DNA of 64,000 nucleotides from positions 179,912 to 243,911 of the forward strand of contig JAJVDF010000864.1 in NCBI GenBank assembly GCA_022410635.1, given 5' to 3'. The stretch is from Tretioscincus oriximinensis (Eukaryota > Chordata > Lepidosauria > Squamata > Gymnophthalmidae). Every line of letters begins with the position of its first letter. Position 1 is the first letter of the stretch. The notes beneath the pieces were generated by a model. The model was not told the DNA's origin. It saw only the letters and a list, made by a program, of their open reading frames with translations, and made no database searches. The position numbers and the translations under genes are program-made. Shown piece by piece: positions 1 to 9,614 of this stretch.

Positions 1-1364
1 GCATTTATATGCCCTTCTCCTGTGCAAGTTATGCCCTATAAATTTGTGAGAAACCACAGTTTGCTCATTACAGATTTTTACTTGAATACTACATCCAGGT
101 TCTCCTTCCGTTACTATATTATCTGCATAATTCTGTTCCTCAGCAATTGCATTTACATTTACACTATCTCGAACCGGATGCTGCCCAGCTCCTGTCGGCT
201 TTCCCCCAGATATCAGTTTAAAAGCTGCTCTGCAACCTTTTTAATGGGGATGGCACTTTTAGCATTTAGCTGAGAAACTTTGTCTTAAGATTCTATGTTA
301 AATACAGGCAGGGAATGATTTCTAGTGTAATATTAAAATACTTGCTGAGAAATAACAGATTTAATGCATGGAATTTTATTTTTTTAAAGTAATAATTGAC
401 TTTTCTTTATACAATGTTTTCCTGTAGCTATAAATAAAAGAAACCCTGCAGGCTTAACATTAATAAAAGCTACATTTTTTATTTCTAATCAACCCACACT
501 TTGCAACATAGAAACTCTGCGGTGACTCCTATTAAAAATTTACTAAAATTTTAAATCATGAAAATTAGTGTCTTAGCAAATATTACCTATTAAAAATTTG
601 CCTAACACATATGATCTAATCTGATAACCTTATTTTGAAACAGATCTTAGTTAAATCTGTGAGAACGAGTAATAGAAATGCAATGGGAATCTGTTGTATG
701 ATAATTTCTTCGGCATAAATATGCAAACAGTACCAAAACTGTTCTATTTGAAGTCCCAGTCTCTTTAGCCTGTAATTCAAGAGAATGCCCAAAAAGCTGG
801 TTATTTATCAGCTAGTCAGTGGTAGGTAATCCCAAACTGGGTTGCAGCCATACTGCCCTTATTTATTCTGCTATATAGGTATTTGGAAATTACAAAACAA
901 AGCATGAATGGTCCAGAATATTCATGCTTTATTCCAAAATACCAACTATAATGGAATATGTAAATGGCACATGAATGAAGCGCTACCTTTGGATGGAGAG
1001 AGAACTCTATACTTGATCAACCCATCCTTTCGCCAATAAAATACCTGTTACTATGGTCATCACTAGACTGTTGGTCCAGGCAGTGCAAACCTCGGGTGCA
1101 CATTTTGCTATCCAAGCCTTTGTTCCATATCTTTGATATACTTCTTGTTGTTCCAGTACATCTCTTATCATATAACCTTTTCAGATTCAGTTTCTTCCAA
1201 GTAAAAAACAGAGGCAAATCAATAGCAATTTTCTTTCTATATTATCTAAACCAATCGTGAGTTTTCTGAGACAGAATTCCAAAATAAAACAGCTTGTCAC
1301 CTTGACGACATATTCTTTTTCTCCAAAACTAGTCTGAAGTAGGAGGGGCTGGTTATCAGGCACG

Positions 1365-1690
1365 AATGGCTCCGTCACTAAGGAAACTGTCTCCCATCTG
1401 GGAGATCAGGTTTCAAAGCCCTCTGTCAGACGTGGGGAGGGGTGAGCACTTTCTCCTAGCCTGTAGCTCTANCCAACCCAGCTATTCTAAAGCAAGAATT
1501 GCTAGAAATTGCAACAGACTGCAAGTAGATAAATGGGAACCACCACAGTCTGTTAGGGAAGATAGAATGTAAGCTTTCGAATAAAATATCCTTGTAAGCT
1601 GCTTTGAGTCCCATTGAAAGGTGAGAAAAGTGGGGTATAAGAACCCAGTTCTTCTTCATCATCTACTTCTTTGTCTTCTTCTTCTATCAT
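1365..1690 (+). repeat. tRNA-derived SINE, family 1
   Basis: The head reads like a tRNA gene with a degraded A box and a B box (AGGTTTCAAAGCC at about 1409). A body of roughly 200 bp follows, then the tail GGGGTATAAGAACCCAG and a CTT-rich microsatellite. A second full copy at 34711-35022 matches along the whole length, and a 3' fragment lies at 12455-12552. One N interrupts the body. It is in the WDR11 intron, antisense to the gene. Confidence 0.8.
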
Positions 1691-2075
1691 CAGCAGACTA
1701 AGATACCTTCCTATAAAAATCCTGAAGTTCATTTTCAAAAGCTTCATATTATTGTTGAACAGTTCCATGCAATAGTTCCATGTGGAACGCAACAACATAC
1801 ATGCCAGGATCCTGAAGCTTAACATTGTTTTGTGAGATTGAATCTTCAGTTGCTTCCACCTCCACCAATGATCAAGAAGGATACCGTGGTGTAGTATCAG
1901 AAATCACTGAGTGATTAAGCACTCCTGACTTTTATCACTACTGTCTTCCAAGGTATTCCACATTCACTCACAAATTACAAATCACTGATGGCAACAAAGG
2001 CACAGGGACTACAGTATAAACCCCACACAAAAATTTGGAGCTAATAGATGGCTCTTTCTTCTTTTCAAACTGAGA

Positions 2076-2332
2076 GCCAGTTTGGTGTAGCGGTTAATGT
2101 GTTGGGACTCTTATCTGGTACTCTCCTGGTTCGATTTCCCACTCCTCCATGAAAGCAGCTGGGTGACCTTGGGACAGTCACAGTTCTTTAGACCTCTCTC
2201 AGCCCCACTTACTTCACAGGGTGTNTGTTGTGGAGAAAGCAACAAAAGCTATGTGCGCCACCCTATGGTTGGCCTCCCTGAAACCTTTGGGTGTAGGGTG
2301 AGATATAAGTACAAATAAATAATAAACAAAAT
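2076..2332 (+). repeat. tRNA-derived SINE, family 2 (Sauria-SINE-like)
   Basis: It begins GAGAGCCAGTTTGGTGTAGC, which carries an A-box-like TGGTGTAGCGGTTA, and has a B box GGTTCGATTTC near 2130. The middle matches the squamate Sauria-type body (CACTCCTCCATGAAAGCAGC). The tail (AGATATAAGTACAAATAAAT) resembles a LINE 3' end. Related copies are at 36095-36325 and 52258-52510 (both minus), with a fragment at 15130-15205. Assignment to Sauria SINE is from memory of that family's head and body. Confidence 0.8.
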
Positions 2333-3026
2333 AATTCTAAAGTGCCTCCTCAAACAGTACCTGCTGATAATATCAGGGCTATGTGAATTCAATAAACAAG
2401 TTGAAGAGGCATCTCCACCACTCTTATTGGTGCATCTCTAAATTACTCTTAGAATCTTGATAATTCTGTACTTCTTTCACCAACTATTTTAAAATCTTGA
2501 GCTATGAATCCTTATAGAAATTGCTCCATGTGGATTTAGATGTGTTAATATTAGAATGTGTTGCTTGGCTTTATATCTTAGCTTTTTTCAGATTTTAGAG
2601 ATTGCTTAAAACTGTGGCATATATATAATGTATTGCTCCTAGTTTTAGGAAGAGCTGTCTAGAATTACAATAAAGTAGATTAATATTGTCTGACACAATG
2701 AAATATCACCACTGATATTTTTAACAACTAATAAAAGGTCATGTTTTCCTTATGCACCAGTTTTCATTACTCCCGATGAAGACCTGTAAGAGAGATACAG
2801 GTTTATAATGAACACCAAAAGGGTTAAATGTGTTCTTTATAATTACATTTTGTTATAATAAAACCCATTTAACCAATGTTACTCTTACAGGCATTCTGCC
2901 AGGACTTTCAAATTTGTTTGTTATACCACAAATTTTGTTGTATCAGGATTCTTTTTAACGAGGTTTCACCTCCTGTACAGTCACAATTACAATATGACCC
3001 AATATTTAAGTAGGTCAGTTTCTTAC

Positions 3027-3180
3027 CCTGAATGGGCTTTGCATGCTCTTGGATTTCACAACGAGCAGATCCTGTAGCTACATCCCAAACAATGATTTTT
3101 CCAGTTGCATCAGCAGATGCCAACCGCAAAGAATATGGTGATCCAATGTTGTGGTGATAGTTCTCCTTAGCCCATTTAAC
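3027..3180 (-). CDS. WDR11: WDR11 coding exon 3
   Basis: This is the third coding exon of WD repeat-containing protein 11, a large WD40 beta-propeller protein. Known roles of the family include Golgi and endosomal tethering, ciliogenesis and hedgehog signalling. The 154-nt exon encodes 51 residues plus one base, including NIGSPYSLRLASADATGK, IIVWDVATGSARCEIQEHAK and PIQ. The WD signature IVWD and the QEHAKPIQ stretch match vertebrate WDR11. The acceptor is TAG before GTTAAATGG (exon start 3180). The donor is GTAAGA at 3026. Exon 2 ends in phase 0, so the join KSNVVK-VKWAKENYHH is in frame. The trailing G should complete the Asp codon of the next exon, which is outside the window. No stops or frameshifts are seen. 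Confidence 0.96.
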
Positions 3181-4707
3181 CTAAAAACATAAAAGCATGT
3201 AAGATGACAGTCACTGCAGAAGCATAATCCACTAGCGTTCAGAAACATACCGGTACATACCCCAAATTATAAGAAATCAATTGCTATGATCTATAAATTA
3301 TTGCCTGTTAAAAAAATAAACAGATTGTGATGTGTAGTGTTGATAAGCAATTTGCATATCAATGAAACTGAGAACTTCATTTAGCATGGTATTAAAGATA
3401 ACTATCATATATTTTTCACAGAAGTTTTTTCTCTTCTTTTCAACATCCTTTAACAACTGAGTGAAGTTGTATTTATATGTTATTTTTATTTATAGTGATA
3501 TCAGCCTTCTAATGCTCCAAACTCCAAANTGGGCAGACTACTGGATCTATTTTGCCACACCTAAGACTCACCCGGTCCTATTTCCTTATCTTTATAACAT
3601 TTCTTACTCTAAGACTCCAAAATAGTTTACAAAAAGAACACAAAAACAAGGATTTTCCATTCCTAAACTTTAAAATATTACAGTTAGAAAAAAATAGATT
3701 AATTTAGAAAGAAAATTATTAGTCAATTTGCTGATGTGCTTTTTATTCTGAAAAGCAGACTGGATTTGAATTAAAACTAGGAGACTGGAATTGGATTAAA
3801 ATTTAGGTGTGAACAGTTTCTACATTTGAAAATATGTTTAAAATTATATCAAAATATTTATATATAAATATAACACAATTAAAAAGTTAGGTAGATAGGT
3901 AATAGAAAGTTAAGTAAAAGAGGGCAAGATAAAAAACAATGGTAGCAGGGAGGTTGAATGGGTTATATTTTAAACATAGTTTTTCTGTGTTTTATCGTGT
4001 TGTGATACACCCTGGGATATATAGAAGAAAAACAGAATGTAAATGTATGGATATATACATTCTGCCATTTACATATAATGTTTGTTCCACTACATTAAGC
4101 AGTTTTTTCTTTATTGTTCATTTTGGGGGGGTTTCCGAACTTTTCCAAAATGCCTACAATAGAAAAAAAAGGGGGTGGAACCTGTACATTTTGAACAGAT
4201 TAACTCAGCTTTCAGCCAACACATGTTGTATTTCTGTACTGATGATAGACTCATTTAATGATAACTTGGGAAGGGAGATTGTGAGGAGTAAGTACTTGAA
4301 GTAAAAAAGAAGAATGAAAGAGATTATGGTAATTTTGTATGTAAAGATATAATACTTGAGGCTAAGTGACATTAGACCAACGATGGAATATAAAGACGGA
4401 AACTGCATTTCACTGATCAATTATGAGCAAGAACAAGAATATACTTGTTCCCCCGATTTAGCTCTTCAAACCGTTTTTATTCAGGGTGTCAAGAATAGGT
4501 GGAGATTTTTGCCTTCTTCTGTTCAGACTGCCCAAGTGCAATTGGTGGGCCTCTATGCGAGACAGAATGTCGAACTAGATGGACTCTGGCCCGACTCAGC
4601 AAGGCTTCTCTTATGTTCTATGTTCTTAGCTAAGATAACAAAAATTATTTCGCATTGCATCTGTAGCATATGTTCCATTGCTTTCAAATAAAATATTTTA
4701 ATTTTAC
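3181..4707 (-). other. WDR11: WDR11 intron 2
   Basis: The intron is bounded by a GTAAAAT donor at 4707 and a TAG acceptor at 3181-3182. It is AT-rich. The only element recognised inside is a CR1 3' end at 4485-4628, antisense to the gene. There is one N near 3529. Confidence 0.9.
4485..4628 (+). mobile_element. CR1 LINE 3'-end fragment
   Basis: The sequence CTTCTGTTCAGACTGCCCAA through GCTTCTCTTATGTTCTATGT matches the last ~140 bp of the full CR1 copies in this window (for example 48080-48218). It ends in the characteristic terminal TATGTTCT-type repeat. It is a 5'-truncated copy inside WDR11 intron 2. Confidence 0.88.
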
Positions 4708-4819
4708 CTTCACAACATTTGATTTGTGCCTCTCCAACACTTGCAGAGTCTGTGCGGTTTTAGAATCAATAACCAGAACAACAGAATGGCATCCATATGC
4801 AATCAATCCTTGCCAACCC
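4708..4819 (-). CDS. WDR11: WDR11 coding exon 2
   Basis: The 112-nt exon completes the Trp codon begun in exon 1 and adds 37 residues: GWQGLIAYGCHSVVLVIDSK, TAQTLQVLERHKSNVVK. These match the N-terminal first WD blade of vertebrate WDR11, where human has WGWQGLIAYGCHSLVVVID. The acceptor follows a T-rich tract (TTTTTTATATTATAG, exon start 4819). The donor is AAG|GTAAAATT at 4708/4707. The intron 1 phase (two bases in exon 1, one in exon 2) and phase 0 at the 3' end are consistent with the flanking exons. No disruption is seen. Confidence 0.96.
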
Positions 4820-5254
4820 CTATAATATAAAAAATACTGTCTCTTACTGAAGAATTTTAACATTCCTAGTTGATATACTGTAGTGTAGAAAAAGCAAAGC
4901 AGAATGTCTAAATATGTTACCCAAAGTTATAATTTCTGAATAATTCATGTATGATTTAAAGTAAGCTTAATACCACTACAGTTTCCAAACTCCGCCTCCA
5001 ACTTCTGTCTATGCTGCTGTAATTGTTAAACAATTATGAAACTGGAAGTCTATCCTAAAACTCATCTAATTCACAATAAGTCCTTTTGACATCTTTTCTC
5101 ACATAGTCCATTCAAAAATTTTGGTACAATACATAAATATATCAAAGATAGAAAAGAAGTCTAGAAGACAATGCAGAATCCCTAGCTTATCCTTTAGACC
5201 ACGGAACAGGGTTTAGTCCAGAAAAAAAGCTGGACTGGGTTCTGGTCACACACT

Positions 5255-5380
5255 CTTATTTTTAAACCTTCTTCAATACTGAAGAATGAGTAATAGGTTT
5301 CCCCCACTCCTGGATTAGTCTGGAAAAAGACAAAATGGGTTAAGCCCATTTTTCAGGACTGAAGAAAATTAAAAAATAAA
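5255..5380. repeat. foldback MITE, family B (CTTCAGTCCTGAAG type)
   Basis: Positions 5268-5286 (CCTTCTTCAATACTGAAGAA) and 5358-5377 (TTTTTCAGGACTGAAGAAAA) are opposed copies of the same sub-terminal palindrome. The interior CTGGATTAGTCTGGA also recurs in other copies. Better copies are at 15395-15510 and 50105-50190. Confidence 0.55.
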
Positions 5381-6247
5381 TATTTAACTAGGGCCTAGCT
5401 CATTCTCGAGGGCTGAAGGTGAATTTAAGATTTAAAAGTAAGTGTGTCACTATGGTCAGAATAAATTTCACAATTCCCTTAAATTGTTCCAAAGACATGG
5501 AATATATAAACTTTCTATCCTTGAATTTTTTTCACTAGTTCAATTTGTAGGTTTGCTTGCTTTAATATCACCCTCATGGTACCTTTGAAAGTTATGAGAT
5601 AGAAAACTAGCAATGCCATTCACTATATAAGCAAGAGAAATCGCAGGGATCTAGTGGCATTTTAGAGAGGAAAACAGATGGTAACATAAAACTTTGTTGA
5701 TTAAGCCTGCTTCTCAGGTTTAAGCATGCTGTCAACTTTTTAATTTCTGTTGCTTTGAGATTCTCCCAATTCTTCTTGCTTATGGATCCAAACTAATACT
5801 CCTTTGAATAAATAAATCATATTTAAGAGTTTTACCNAAAAGTAGCAACTCCTACCCTCAAAATACCAATTCAAAACTTAATACCGAATTGCCTTGCAAC
5901 ACTAACATCCTGGTAAGCAGCAGGCTAAATTCAGATTCACCAATAGGACCACTGAAATCCAAACCGTCATTCTTCTCTCCCTCTAGTACCACACATAGCC
6001 AGATTTTGGATCTAATTGTACAGATACCATTGGAGATTTGCCATAGCCTGCACTATCGTAAGAATGGCAGGCTTTTATTCCGAAGCACAGCCTAGAATAC
6101 GTCTCAATCCTACTCCACACATCCACTAGATCCCACAATACAGCATGGCTGTTCTGGAATAAACCAGTGCACACAATACTTGATTGTGGAATATAGGTGA
6201 TGTGTGGATCAGACTTCCGTGTCAGGTAGGCAGGCTCTTCCCACTTT

Positions 6248-6434
6248 GCCTTATGTCCACACGGAGCCTGATGCTGGGTAACATCTCGAGATAGAGCTTG
6301 GCCACCCACATGCCAGTATAGACTATGGCAGGCCCCATTCGGGGCCTGCCATAGTCTACACTAGCATGTGGATGGCAGGCTCCTTTTCCCAGGTATAGAT
6401 AGCCCGAGATAAGGCTCCGTGTGGACAGGGCTTA
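6248..6434. mobile_element. palindromic foldback MITE, family A
   Basis: The terminal inverted repeats read CCTTATGTCCACACGGAGCC at the left and GGCTCCGTGTGGACAGGGCT at the right. The interior is a hairpin with 36-bp arms (6301-6336 and 6341-6376; 33 of 36 positions pair) around a 4-nt loop ATTC. This is a near-complete foldback, as expected of a non-autonomous DNA transposon. Relatives or fragments occur at 23060-23135, 23235-23292, 60760-60870 and 61940-62000. No transposase remains. Confidence 0.75.
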
Positions 6435-6479
6435 AGTTCTTCTGCCTCCTAAACTCGGCCTCATTCGGGTCTCCCTATT

Positions 6480-6900
6480 CTGCACCTTAAATACGTGGCA
6501 TATGCATCGCACTGGAGCCCTCAGCCTGCCGGACCCTCCACTCTCCCGCCGATACTTAAAAGCAAAGCAAGGAAACCTCCCCCTGGGCTTCTCCTTACTT
6601 ACCAGTCCGCCGCCCCTCGGTTCTGCGCGTTAAGAGCCCCAGTAAGGGTCCGGGCGGATAACTTGATGTTTACCATGTAGGGCTGCATAGCTGGCAAAGA
6701 AGGAGCGAGGCGAGCCGGCTAGCGGCTCCTTCTCCACCACAGGCCCACAAGTCAAGAGAAGCTCATAACAAGTAGGAAAGCGGAACGGAACCTCGGTTGG
6801 AGGGACCGCCGCTGTGGTCCTCGTCATAAATAGGTCCGATCTGCGTCGCCGCCTGGAGAAGATTAGTTCCGGGCCTGCACTCGCCCTAGATCCGTTAAGT
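6480..6900 (-). promoter_or_regulatory. CpG-rich WDR11 promoter and 5' UTR region
   Basis: This is the main CpG-dense segment at the left of an otherwise CpG-poor window. It encloses the WDR11 start codon at 6688 (CGCCGATAC, GCGAGGCGAGCCGGC, GGACCGCCGCTGTGG, CTGCGTCGCCGCC). No clear TATA box sits at a suitable distance, which fits a housekeeping CpG-island promoter. The transcription start is not determinable from sequence alone; 6690-6850 is the likely 5' UTR and core promoter. Confidence 0.7.
6603..6688 (-). CDS. WDR11: WDR11 coding exon 1 (start codon)
   Basis: The first coding exon starts at ATG 6688-6686 and encodes MQPYMVNIKLSARTLTG, ALNAQNRGAAD plus TG of the next Trp codon. This aligns with the N-terminus of vertebrate WDR11 (human MLPYTVNFKVSARTLTGALN), so the start is well supported; a second in-frame Met at residue 5 is a weaker alternative. 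The donor is GTAAGTAAGG directly after the exon. The 86-nt length and phase join exon 2 in frame. The exon sits inside a CpG-rich block, consistent with a promoter-proximal first exon. Confidence 0.95.
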
Positions 6901-7200
6901 GGAGACTAGTAATGGTTGCGAGTTGCTGCTCACTTGGCGTCGCAAAGAGTTTTATATTCTTGCCAGTAAACGTCTGTGGCTTTTGTTGGCGCCTTTTTGC
7001 CTTTCTTGCTAACTTAGAACAATATGCTCCCCAGTCCGCATAAGTAGCCGTATTGAATGCCTTTACGTTAAATCTTCTTAAGTTCATCTTCAGAATGGAG
7101 TTTAGTCGGAAGAAGGGAAGAGAAGGAAGAGGAAGAATAATAGTTATNATTTCGTGACTGAAAATGAACTAAAGGTGGTCCAAAAATAAAGTATGTCCAG

Positions 7201-9614
7201 CTCCTGGCTTGAGTAAATCTTCCAATCCAAGGAGTCATGTTTTTTTTTTGTCTGAGGAACCAGGGATTTGCTGTATTAATAAGAAATAATTACTTGTTCA
7301 TGTGCCTGTGAAAGATGCCAATTGTATTACTTTTAATGGTAGAGCAGTTCTGAAAGGGAAAGAATATTAATTGTATGGAAGGGGGGATGTCCCCCCAGGC
7401 AATGTCTTGTTAGCAGAAAAGTTATTTCCATAGAGGATACTGAGCACAGGGTTGCTGAGAAAGAATCCTCCTGCCCAGGGCCCCGCAAGAACTGGACCAA
7501 GGCCTGCTGCTTGGACTACACTTCCCAGCAGGCCCTGATACAAGCCCATCTTCAGTCTTGGGAGCTGTGCAAGAATCTCATACAGTCTCTGAGGTAACAT
7601 CCCCTCCTATGTGATCAGAGTTCACGTAGTGGGGATCTATGAGAAAATTTGCCCCACCTGCCCCACATCATTTTGAAGTCACTTCCAGTATTTACTTCCA
7701 GAAAACGACGCTCCAGTAGTGATGTCACTACCTGTCCTCCCCAGCAGGTGACATCATAAAAATTTCATGCAAGGACCCTGCCAGATATTTTGCTTCTGGG
7801 AAGCTCCCAAACACTGACTACAGCTCCTTTCACTTTCTTCATAGATGCTGCTACTGCTACTTCATTGCTAATCATCCAAGCTTTTAAAAATGTTTGGCAT
7901 GTCCACCTATCACTCCATTCCTGGCAATGATTTCTGAATGTACAAGAATGCTATGCAGACGTTTCACCATACCCAGTGTGAAATAATAAGCCGGGCATTA
8001 GACCCAAAGAGCTAGAGGGGCCTAAATCTCATTACTGAACAGATAAGTATAGTAAACACATTTGCTCTCTCTCCTAATGATCACTATCTAAATAAATGTT
8101 TATTTGGACTGATAAGTTCTGGAAAGCACTGTCACCGTGCCAGATTTAGAGTGTATTTTGCCCATGGGCTGTAATTTACTTGTTTACTTATTTCTCTATT
8201 TAATTTTGGTTATTTTACTCTCCCTCTTCCCTCAGCTACTTCGGCTTTTATAATAATAAAAGCAATAAAAATACTAATATCTTCTTAGTGCTACTGGTAT
8301 CTATATTTTGCTTAAATACAGCCCTGCTGTCAGAATGGTGACTTTGATGATTCAGTTTCGAAACGCTACTAAAATGGCAAGTATCCATTTCTAGAACGGT
8401 TCTAGCCTGTCCATCCATTTATAGGAGATTTGGGTGTAAAACCAGAATCAAAGTACTTTACGTATGCCACCTTCATGCACATAATTTGTATGTTCTTATT
8501 TTTATTTTATAGTCTTCTTTTGCTGCAAGGATCTTAGTTTGGTGTACTTCACCATATTTTATCTTCACAGTCACTCAGGATAGGGTAGATGATACCTCAT
8601 TGTATCCAGCAACAGCTTATAAATCAAAACTTATAAGCAGCAAAGGCAGAGTTTGCTGCTTATAAGTTTTGAAAAATTATTAATCCATTTTGCAACAATT
8701 AAGAACAAGCATTACTAAATCAAATATTTCTCACTCAGTGTTCCTTTAAAGAAGAGGGTGATGTTATAAATTTCAGGAATTTATAGAAAATAAGTCAGGG
8801 TATCAAGTCACATGCTTATGGATGTGTTGCCACAAGTGTTTTTGCTGATCTAGGTATGTGCCCACACACCTACCTTTAGGACAATTCTTCAAATTGTTTT
8901 TAAAATCCGTAGCTTACACCAGAAATTCCCTTTCTATTTTATTGTGGGACTAAATGCCATTCTTGCATACATTCTTGATCCAGATTGGGACCAGTTTTTC
9001 AGTATTGGCCATATCTATGTAAACATATTCTCTTCCACGCCAATCACATGCAATCTGTGTTGTCATTGCTCTACTCTGTGGCAATGCAAAAGTACTGCTA
9101 AAATAAAATGTATCAGCAGCTTACAAGCTGCTGAAATATATTGTATCAATATATTGTTTCATTATTTTAATATACAACCATTAAAATGGTTTTTAACAAA
9201 TTTAAAGGCAAACAGAAGGTTTTCTACTTATCTTTCTAAGCCACCTTAGGCTCCAAAAAACCCAATTAATAGCAGAAACCTCCAAAGGTAATTTTTATTC
9301 AGATCAGAGACTCACAACTGAGTCAGAAGAATGGTTTTCTCACATGAAATATGCCCCCAGTGTATCTTGGCCCTAGACTCCTAGACTAAAAAGCATTCAC
9401 CACCTATCATTTCCAGATTGTTGTGAATGATTGAAGTACTGGTCATGCAACTTTCTTCATTTGTAACAAATGATTTTGTTAATCCCTTAACACTTACGGC
9501 AGAGATTCTGTCTTTGACACTCTGCTGTTATAAACCCAATTTTTTTACTTTCCAATACAGGACAGTTGCAGAGCCAGTCAGATGGGTCTCTGAACACACC
9601 CCGTCGGCACATAA
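7201..9614. other. intergenic, 5' of WDR11; little recognised
   Basis: AT-rich upstream sequence. Positions 7370-7620 are more GC-rich and include ACTACACTTCCCAGCAGGCC, a motif common in old interspersed repeats. Positions 7660-7760 carry several GTCACTTCC and TGATGTCAC motifs, probably an old repeat seen again near 32780. A perfect small hairpin is at 8624-8672. No coding exon recognised. Confidence 0.6.
8624..8672. repeat. perfect 21-bp inverted repeat
   Basis: The arms 8624-8644 (TCAAAACTTATAAGCAGCAA then A) and 8652-8672 are exact reverse complements around a 7-nt loop (GGCAGAG). The preceding AGCTTATAAATC partly extends the symmetry. This could be a mini foldback element or a hairpin-forming sequence. 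Confidence 0.85.

Larger units (their letters stand above)
1..3026 (-). other. WDR11: WDR11 intron 3 (partial, runs off left edge)
   Basis: This stretch follows the donor site of WDR11 exon 3 and contains no match to the next expected WD-repeat exon in any frame, so I read it as intron. Positions 1-1364 and 2340-3026 are AT-rich with nothing recognisable. Two SINEs lie at 1365-1690 and 2076-2332. Open frames in this interval are short and show no protein family. Confidence 0.7.
4820..6602 (-). other. WDR11: WDR11 intron 1
   Basis: The 1.8-kb intron runs from the strong donor GTAAGTAAGG (6602-6593) to the TATAG acceptor at 4820-4821. It holds a foldback element of the CTTCAGTCCTGAAG type (about 5255-5380) and a 187-bp palindromic MITE (6248-6434). 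The rest is AT-rich sequence in which I recognise nothing. Confidence 0.9.

Noticed and set aside
1..2900. WDR11 exon 4
   Set aside because: I looked on the minus strand for the expected continuation after PIQ (VQWLWN..., IVLWN...) and found nothing, so it lies outside the window.
6495..6827. Open frames on both strands over WDR11 exon 1
   Set aside because: They are shadows of the CpG-rich promoter and of exon 1 in other frames; only the minus-strand frame from 6688 matches WDR11.
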